A DNA stretch of 64,000 nucleotides. Source: Hyphomicrobiales bacterium. Lineage in GTDB: Bacteria; Pseudomonadota; Alphaproteobacteria; Rhizobiales; Beijerinckiaceae. The notes beneath the pieces were generated by a model that was not told where the DNA came from, made no database searches, and saw only the letters and a program-made list of their open reading frames with translations. Positions 59,037-64,000 of this stretch are shown here, one piece after another. Where the stretch lies: positions 237,171 to 301,170 of the forward strand of contig JAIXTM010000003.1 in the NCBI GenBank assembly GCA_027483945.1. The letters are read 5' to 3'. How positions within the stretch are numbered: the first letter of the stretch is position 1; the number at the start of each line of letters is the position of its first letter. Both the position numbers and the translations under genes were made by a program.

Positions 59037-59062
59037 ACGGGCCCCTCGCGGGGCCCGTTTTC
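59037..59062 (+). terminator. Intrinsic terminator of the petABC operon
   Basis: A perfect 9-bp stem (59037-59045 with 59050-59058) and a 4-nt TCGC loop followed by TTTTCA, 25 nt after the petC stop. Confidence 0.88.
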
Positions 59063-59122
59063 ATTGAGACGTTTGATCGTCCGCCCAGGCGGCGGGAAGA
59101 GCCTCGCGATGCCAGCGGAGTG

Positions 59123-59674
59123 TCACACCCGCTCCAGCCTGCGATGCGGCGCCGGCGGCAGCGTCGTCGTGATCGGATCGCCGGGCCTGACGTCGCCGCC
59201 ACGCAGCACGATCGCCATGATGCCGGACTTGCGGATGAGGTTGCCCTGCGCGTCCTTGTCGAGGACGGCGGCCAGAAGCCCGGGCTGGAAGGCCTCTATC
59301 TGGCTGCACGGATTGCGCAGGCCGGTGATTTCGATCAGGGCCTCCTCACCTAGCTTCAGCAGCGTGCCGCGCGGCAGGTTGAGGAGATCGATGCCGCGCG
59401 TGGTGACGTTCTCGCCCAGCGCGCCGGGCTGGATCGAGAACCCTTTCAGCGCCAGCTCATCGAAGAGCTCGGCATGGATGAGATGGACCTGCCGCAGGTT
59501 CGGTTGCGTCGGGTCGACGCGCACGCGCGAGCGATGCTTCACCGTCGCCCCGGCATGGCCGTCGCCGTCGACGCCGTGGCCGGCGACGAGCCGGATCTCC
59601 AGCTGATTATCCTTGCTGAAATGATGGCCCTTGCGGCGGCTGACCGCGACCACCCGCGCATCCAAACCGTTCAT
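59123..59674 (-). CDS. MOSC domain-containing protein (single domain)
   Basis: A 183-residue protein that is almost entirely one MOSC domain, like YiiM. Seen are GHGVDGDGHAGA near residues 32-43, the GENVTTRGID loop and GLRNPCSQIEAF with the expected conserved cysteine. Such proteins bind molybdenum cofactor or sulfur; the substrate here is unknown. It is convergent with petABC and not linked to the larger MOSC gene near 24 kb. Confidence 0.85.
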   Translation of the reverse strand: MNGLDARVVAVSRRKGHHFSKDNQLEIRLVAGHGVDGDGHAGATVKHRSRVRVDPTQPNLRQVHLIHAELFDELALKGFSIQPGALGENVTTRGIDLLNLPRGTLLKLGEEALIEITGLRNPCSQIEAFQPGLLAAVLDKDAQGNLIRKSGIMAIVLRGGDVRPGDPITTTLPPAPHRRLERV

Positions 59675-59769
59675 GGCCGCCCCCCGATCGCAACGCGTTC
59701 ATAGCGCGTGCTCCGGGGCGCTGCCATGTCCTTTGCCGGGTTGGGTAACCGGCCGGACGCGAAACGGCC

Positions 59770-60003
59770 TCAGGACGGCTTGCACTGGCCGTTCCCGGCC
59801 GTGCCCGCCGGATCGTCGACCCGCGCCCGCTCCTCCTGCGCCTCGTCCGGATCCGACCATTGGTCGGGCCGCGATTCGGCCGAGGAGCCGGGCTCCGGCG
59901 CGAGTTGCGCCTGCGTCGGCCGCTCGCGCTGGCCGGGCGAGGCCGCGAACGGGCCGTCCGGCTCGTTCGGGTTGCTGTCCACGACGGGACGTTCCTTGTC
60001 CAT
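59770..60003 (-). CDS. Small polar protein in the EcfG-type operon, unknown function
   Basis: A 77-residue hydrophilic, proline- and acid-rich protein that looks disordered. There is no signal peptide and only one cysteine, at the end. AGGAG is well placed before the ATG at 60003, a good sign that it is real. It follows the DUF2945 gene by 12 nt and so should share its stress promoter. I know no family. Confidence 0.65.
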   Translation of the reverse strand: MDKERPVVDSNPNEPDGPFAASPGQRERPTQAQLAPEPGSSAESRPDQWSDPDEAQEERARVDDPAGTAGNGQCKPS

Positions 60004-60015
60004 GGCTCGCTCCTG

Positions 60016-60228
60016 TCAGGATGTCTTGCTGAGTGCGCCCGCCTTGTGGGCGGCGCGGGCGCCGGTCTTGGCGCTCTCCACGATGTATTGCGGGTTGTCC
60101 TTCGAGGCCTGGACCTCGTGGCCCTTGATCTTGGTGGGGCTGGTCTGCTTGCGCACGACCTTGCCCTCGGTCTTGCCCTGGCTGGTCTTCCAGGAAACCT
60201 TGTCGCCGGCCTTCAGCGCCTTGGCCAT
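60016..60228 (-). CDS. DUF2945 (HVA1-like) small basic protein
   Basis: A 70-residue basic protein of the DUF2945/HVA1 family: GDKVSWKTSQGKTEGKVV near 8-25 and TKIKGHEVQASKDNPQYIV after it, then a lysine/alanine tail. Function unknown; the fold resembles a small SH3-like barrel (inference). GAGGAG precedes the ATG at 60228. The frame is open far upstream to 61002, antisense to prmA, which is an artefact. A full EcfG-type promoter lies 36 nt ahead of the ATG, consistent with stress expression. Confidence 0.85.
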   Translation of the reverse strand: MAKALKAGDKVSWKTSQGKTEGKVVRKQTSPTKIKGHEVQASKDNPQYIVESAKTGARAAHKAGALSKTS

Positions 60229-60263
60229 GTCGATGCTCCTCGACCGCATGAGTGTGAAGGGCC

Positions 60264-60288
60264 AACGGGCGGGCGTGGCGGCTGTTCC
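60264..60288 (-). promoter_or_regulatory. EcfG (general stress response) type promoter of the DUF2945 operon
   Basis: On the minus strand: GGAAC (60288-60284), exactly 16 nt, CGTT (60267-60264). A full match to the alphaproteobacterial consensus, pointing at the DUF2945 gene and lying between it and the divergent prmA. Confidence 0.75.
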
Positions 60289-60336
60289 GCGCAGCGGCGC
60301 ATCGACACTGGGCGCGCGCTCCGGTAACGGAGCGCC

Positions 60337-61266
60337 ATGATCGAAGGTCTGCCGCCCCACCGCCCCACCATGCTCATGCGCCTCTCCACCACGGAGAAGG
60401 CCGCGCGCCGGATGACCGACCTCCTGAGCGAGGTCTTCGACCCCACAGAGACCGCGGTCGCCGCCTTCGAACTGGAGCGCGAGGACGGCAGCCCCTACTG
60501 GCTGCTGGAAGCCTATTTCTCGCAGGCTCCGGACGAGGACCTCATCCGCGATCTCGTACGCCCGATCATCGGCGACGAGGCCGACGGGGCGTCCTTCCAC
60601 GAGATCACGCCGCAGGACTGGGTGAAGGCCTCCCTCGACGGGCTGAAGCCGGTCCGGGCCGGCCGCTTCCTGATCCACGGCGCCCATGACCGTGCGGCCT
60701 TGGGCGCCGCCGATTACGGGATCGAGATCGAAGCCGCCCTCGCCTTCGGCACCGGGCATCACGGCACGACCCGCGGCTGCCTGCTCGCTTTCGTCGATGA
60801 GCTGCGCCGCCGCCGTCCGCGCCGCGTCTTGGACGTCGGCACCGGCACAGGCATCCTCGCCTTCGCCGCGGCCAAGGCCTTGCGGCAGGCCGTCGTGGCA
60901 GGCGATATCGACCCGGTGGCCGTGGAGGTTGCACGCGCCAATGCCCGTCTGAACCGCATCGCGCCGTGGCTGAAGCTCTATGCGGGGCCGGGCGTGCGCC
61001 ATCCGCTCGCCGCGCGCGGCAGGTTCGACGTGATCTTCGCCAACATTCTGGCGCGGCCGCTGATGGGCCTTGCCCCGTCTATCGCCGCGCGGCTGGCGCC
61101 GGGCGGGACGCTGATCCTGTCCGGCCTGATCGACAGGGACGTCAATGGCGTTCTGTCGGCCTATGCCGCCCAGGGCCTGAAACTGAAGCGCCGCCGCAAC
61201 CTGGAAGGCTGGGCGACGCTGGTGCTTACGGGCGACGGGGACAAGCCCCGCCGCGCCCGTGTCTAG
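60337..61266 (+). CDS. prmA: Ribosomal protein L11 methyltransferase
   Basis: SAM-dependent enzyme that trimethylates lysines of ribosomal protein L11. It is 309 residues. The linker region ending FGTGHHGTTRGCLL, the SAM loop LDVGTGTGILAFAAAK and the catalytic FANILARPL all match PrmA. GGAG lies 5 nt before the ATG. It is divergent from the DUF2945 operon; a short minus-strand gene ends just after it. Confidence 0.93.
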   Translation: MIEGLPPHRPTMLMRLSTTEKAARRMTDLLSEVFDPTETAVAAFELEREDGSPYWLLEAYFSQAPDEDLIRDLVRPIIGDEADGASFHEITPQDWVKASLDGLKPVRAGRFLIHGAHDRAALGAADYGIEIEAALAFGTGHHGTTRGCLLAFVDELRRRRPRRVLDVGTGTGILAFAAAKALRQAVVAGDIDPVAVEVARANARLNRIAPWLKLYAGPGVRHPLAARGRFDVIFANILARPLMGLAPSIAARLAPGGTLILSGLIDRDVNGVLSAYAAQGLKLKRRRNLEGWATLVLTGDGDKPRRARV

Positions 61267-61269
61267 CGC

Positions 61270-61392
61270 TTACGACTCGAAGGAATAGTGCGACCGGCCG
61301 AGCCGGCGGCGCAGCGCGCGCGTCTCGCGCACGATTTCGGCGGCGAACAGGGCCGCGCCGGCGATGGCCTTCCAGATCACGACGAGTGACAT
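61270..61392 (-). CDS. Putative 40-residue membrane-anchored small protein
   Basis: A short frame starting MSLVVIWKAIAGAALFAAE and ending in a basic stretch (RALRRRLGR) and SHYSFES. The first 20 residues could span a membrane; the rest would be cytoplasmic. It fills the gap between prmA and the next small gene. No strong ribosome binding site is seen (only an AGAAAG further up), so expression is not assured. It matches no family I know. Confidence 0.4.
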   Translation of the reverse strand: MSLVVIWKAIAGAALFAAEIVRETRALRRRLGRSHYSFES

Positions 61393-61440
61393 CGGAGTTG
61401 CGTTCTTTCTGCCGCCACGGAGGCGGCGGTTCGGGCTGGA

Positions 61441-61662
61441 TCAGTCGGTGAACGGGAGCGGGCAATGTCCCACGGTCGGGAACGGCTCCAGCCCATCCGT
61501 CCGATGCTCCAGGTTGTACTTGCGCAGCAGGTACTGGTAGCGCGCCGCGGCGCGCTCGGCACGGGCCGCCTGGGCCCGGTTCATGACGTCCGCCAGCCGG
61601 CGGAACAGGCCGGGCTTCGTCCCGGCGGGCAGGTGGCTGGTCTCGAAAGCAGCGATTGTCAT
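61441..61662 (-). CDS. Small protein of unknown function next to a CtrA site
   Basis: A 73-residue protein, basic and helical in the middle (RRLADVMNRAQAARAERAAAR near 22-42), ending with a LEPFPTVGHCPLPF tail carrying one cysteine. The ATG at 61662 has GGAGATCG well placed upstream; an ATG at 61686 is less likely. A full CtrA-type site lies about 125 nt upstream in the shared divergent region. No named family comes to mind. Confidence 0.65.
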   Translation of the reverse strand: MTIAAFETSHLPAGTKPGLFRRLADVMNRAQAARAERAAARYQYLLRKYNLEHRTDGLEPFPTVGHCPLPFTD

Positions 61663-61786
61663 GGCGATCTCCGTTGAGGTTGCCAAGAACGTTTCCTTAT
61701 TCTTGTGAGACTTAAGTAGGAGCCTTCGCAGGTGCGAGATAGAGGCCGGACCGCATGCGAGCCATGCGTTATCCGCAAGCCATAGA

Positions 61787-61801
61787 TTAATGCGCCGTTA
61801 A
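61787..61801. promoter_or_regulatory. Full CtrA-type binding site
   Basis: TTAA, exactly seven bases, TTAA: the CtrA half-sites and spacing. Two TTAA words so spaced are rare in DNA this rich in G+C. It lies between the small minus-strand gene at 61662 and the aminopeptidase gene at 61937, so it could act on either. A further TTAA (61712-61715) is nearby. Confidence 0.55.
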
Positions 61802-61936
61802 TCATTGCGACAGGCGCATGAATATGCGGCAGGATGCCGTTGTGGTCGGCAGGCGCTGCCTATCGGTCCGGCACGCCGGCGGCGCTTGCGGGACACCGTC
61901 CCGGCCCGTAATCCTCGTCTCCAACGAGGAGGGCCG

Positions 61937-63751
61937 ATGAGCCGATTCCAGAGCTTTCAGGACCGCTCCGACCGGACGGCGGTCGCCGGCCGCGTCGCCC
62001 GTCTACGCGCGGCCCTGGCCGATATGGGGCTGGACGGCTTCGTGGTGCCACGCTCCGACGAGCATCAGTCCGAATATGTCCCGCCATCGGCCGAGCGGCT
62101 GTCCTGGCTCACCGGTTTCACCGGCTCGGCGGGCGCCGCGGCCGTGCTCAAGGACAAGGCGGCCCTGGTCGTCGACGGCCGCTACACGATCCAGGCCGCC
62201 GAGCAGACGGACCGTTCCGTGGTCACACCTGTTCAGCTTGCCAGCCGCAGCCTGGAGGACTGGATCGCCGACGAGCTCGGCGCCGGCACGATCGGCTATG
62301 ATCCGTGGCTCGTCACGCCCGACCAGGCCCGCCGCATCCACGAGGCCGCCCGCCGGGCCGGCGGGACTGCACGGGCCGTCCAGGCCAATCCCATCGATGC
62401 GATCTGGAACGACCGCCCTGCTCCACCCGCCGCCCCCGTGCGGCTCCATCCCGGCGCGCTCGCCGGCGAGAGCGCCGAGGCCAAGCTGGAGCGCATCCGC
62501 GCGGCGCTGGTGAAGGCGCAGGTCGCGGGTCTCCTGATCAGCGACCCGCACAACCTCGCCTGGGCGTTCAACATCCGCGGCGGCGATGTCGACCACACGC
62601 CGCTCGCGCTCGGCTATGCCTATATCCCGGCTTTGGGGCGCGCGACGCTGTATCTCGCGCCGGGCAAGGTCGGGACCGACGTTGAGGCCGTTCTGTCGCG
62701 GTTGGCCGATCTCGACGATCCGGCGGCCCTGCCGGGGAGGCTCGCCGCCCTGGGCTCGGCGGGCGCGCGGTTGCGCTTCGACAAGACGACGGTCGCCGCC
62801 GCCCTCGTCACCGCCTTCCAGGAGGGCGGCGGCGACGCCGATCTCGCACTCGACCCCATTGCCGCGATGAAGGCGGCGAAGAACGAGGCCGAGCGCGCCG
62901 GCGCCCGCGCCGCCCACCGTCGCGACGCGGTCGCCCTCGCCCGGTTCCTCGCCTGGTTCGACCGGGAGGCGCCTTCGGGGCACCTCACCGAAATCGCGGT
63001 CGCGGAACGGCTCGAGGCCTTCCGGCTGGAGACGGGCGCGCTGAAGGACCTGTCCTTCCCGTCCATCTCCGCAGCGGGTCCCAACGCCGCACTCCCCCAT
63101 TACCGGGTGACCGCCGCGTCCGACCGGCGCGTCGAGCCTGGCCTGTTCCTCATCGATTCCGGCGCGCAATACGAGGACGGGACGACCGACGTCACCCGCA
63201 CCATCGCCGTCGGGGAACCCGGTCCGGAGATGCGCGACCGCTATACGCGCGTGCTCAAGGGCCATATCGCGATCGCCAGCGCGGTCTTCCCCAGGGGCGC
63301 GTCCGGCGCCCAGATCGACGCCCTCGCCCGCGTCCCGCTCTGGCAGGCCGGGCTGGATTTCGACCACGGCACCGGGCACGGCGTCGGGTCGTACCTGTCG
63401 GTCCACGAGGGGCCGCAGCGGATCTCCAAGCTCGGCACGACGGCTCTGGAGCCGGGCATGATCCTGTCCAACGAGCCCGGCTATTACCGCGAGGGCCATT
63501 ACGGCATCCGCATCGAGAACCTGGAACTGGTGCGCGAGGTCGAGATCGAGGGCGGCGAGCGGCCGATGCTCGGCTTCGAGACGCTGACGCTGGCGCCCAT
63601 CGACACCCGGCCGGTGGAGAAGGGCCTGCTCTCGGCCGCCGAGACCGCCTGGCTGGACGCCTACCACGCCCGCGTGCGCGCCGAGATCGGCCCGCTCCTG
63701 GACGAGCCGACCCGCGCCTGGCTGGAGAACGCGACGCGGCCGATCGGCTGA
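61937..63751 (+). CDS. Aminopeptidase P family (M24B) metallopeptidase
   Basis: A 604-residue Xaa-Pro aminopeptidase of the long eukaryote-like type: two creatinase-like N-terminal domains (1 to about 310), a pita-bread catalytic domain and a C-terminal extension. Metal ligands are seen in LIDSGAQYEDGTTDVTRT (two Asp), GTGHGVGSYLSVHEGP (His), SNEPGYY (Glu) and GIRIENLELV (Glu). Removes N-terminal residues before proline; probably cytoplasmic, as I see no signal peptide. I chose the ATG at 61937, with GAGGAGGG upstream; the frame opens at 61805. Confidence 0.92.
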   Translation: MSRFQSFQDRSDRTAVAGRVARLRAALADMGLDGFVVPRSDEHQSEYVPPSAERLSWLTGFTGSAGAAAVLKDKAALVVDGRYTIQAAEQTDRSVVTPVQLASRSLEDWIADELGAGTIGYDPWLVTPDQARRIHEAARRAGGTARAVQANPIDAIWNDRPAPPAAPVRLHPGALAGESAEAKLERIRAALVKAQVAGLLISDPHNLAWAFNIRGGDVDHTPLALGYAYIPALGRATLYLAPGKVGTDVEAVLSRLADLDDPAALPGRLAALGSAGARLRFDKTTVAAALVTAFQEGGGDADLALDPIAAMKAAKNEAERAGARAAHRRDAVALARFLAWFDREAPSGHLTEIAVAERLEAFRLETGALKDLSFPSISAAGPNAALPHYRVTAASDRRVEPGLFLIDSGAQYEDGTTDVTRTIAVGEPGPEMRDRYTRVLKGHIAIASAVFPRGASGAQIDALARVPLWQAGLDFDHGTGHGVGSYLSVHEGPQRISKLGTTALEPGMILSNEPGYYREGHYGIRIENLELVREVEIEGGERPMLGFETLTLAPIDTRPVEKGLLSAAETAWLDAYHARVRAEIGPLLDEPTRAWLENATRPIG

Positions 63752-63789
63752 TCGCCGTCATGTCAGGTGAAGCAGCGACGGGCGAGCAT

Positions 63790-63942
63790 GACGCCTCGTC
63801 CTTCGAGGCTCGGCTGTCGCCGAGCACCTCAGGATGAGGCTTCGAGGCCGCTTCGCGGCGCCTCAGGATGAGGCTTCGGTGGGCATCGCGCCCTTAACAA
63901 CGGTCCTCATGCTGAGGTGCGAGCGAAGCGAGCCTCGAAGCA
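63790..63942. repeat. Composite palindromic repeat, copy B
   Basis: Inverted relative to copy A at 40591-40710: 63791-63809 is the exact reverse complement of 40691-40709, and 63903-63924 that of the left part of copy A. Between them lies an exact 18-nt direct repeat (63827-63844 and 63861-63878, CCTCAGGATGAGGCTTCG), itself partly palindromic. Non-coding; it follows the stop of the aminopeptidase gene by about 40 nt. Confidence 0.8.
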
Positions 63943-63966
63943 CGCACGAATGGCCGTGAGCGCATC

Positions 63967-63996
63967 CCCCTCCTCCCGCGCAGCGGCGGGGAGGGG
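63967..63996. repeat. GC-rich imperfect hairpin at the window end
   Basis: A CCCCTCC/CCGC arm pairs with GCGG/GGAGGGG, with a 2-nt bulge and a short loop. It is next to copy B of the palindromic repeat and may be part of the same intergenic cluster. The window ends 4 nt later. Confidence 0.5.
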
Positions 63997-64000
63997 CCAG

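Overview
This is a GC-rich (roughly two-thirds G+C) stretch of alphaproteobacterial chromosome, most likely from the Hyphomicrobiales (Rhizobiales). Four things point there: the run of housekeeping genes (ubiG, lysC, ptsP, prfA, prmC, a DUF4167 gene, clpB), a petABC bc1 operon with separate cytochrome b and c1 genes, two close matches to the alphaproteobacterial EcfG stress promoter, and one full match to the CtrA site. I cannot assign a genus. Nearly all of the window is protein-coding. I found no rRNA, tRNA, CRISPR array, insertion sequence or prophage.

Layout. 1-6.2 kb: a TRAP transporter (dctP, dctQ and a partial dctM, minus strand), divergent from a fused 5-oxoprolinase; together they look like a pyroglutamate uptake and hydrolysis unit. 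6.3-12.7 kb: a CPA2 antiporter, a transglutaminase-like protein, sixA, mtnP, comF, grxC and a nitrilase-family hydrolase. 12.7-16.8 kb (minus): a membrane chemoreceptor coupled to a small hydrophobic-leader protein, a VOC dioxygenase-like protein, an MBL hydrolase and ubiG. 17-27.6 kb (mainly plus): lysC, ptsP, prfA, prmC, the DUF4167 gene and clpB, with a minus-strand MOSC gene before clpB. 27.7-33.6 kb: cell-wall enzymes (lytic transglycosylase, amidase), a glycine-zipper lipoprotein behind an EcfG-type promoter, and a MacA/MacB-like efflux operon. 33.6-40.5 kb (minus): a methionine-cycle operon of an ArsR-methyltransferase fusion, metF, metH and an MFS carrier, headed by a 22-bp palindrome. 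40.7-47.5 kb: AMP nucleosidase, a cold-shock protein, UvrD/PcrA helicase, a small secreted protein, a thioesterase and an FAD-linked dehydrogenase. 47.6-59 kb: an AsmA-family protein, hemF and trmL, an ABC exporter, a MATE exporter and petABC. 59-64 kb: a MOSC protein, a DUF2945 stress operon, prmA, two small unknown genes, an aminopeptidase P-like enzyme and dispersed palindromic repeats.

The most notable signals are: the chemoreceptor with histidines clustered in its membrane domain plus its coupled partner; a Spy/CpxP-like insertion in the membrane-fusion protein; the palindromic operator in front of the methionine-cycle operon; an MFS gene with no usual start codon before its first helix; two EcfG-type promoters; a CtrA site; and a two-copy composite palindromic repeat.
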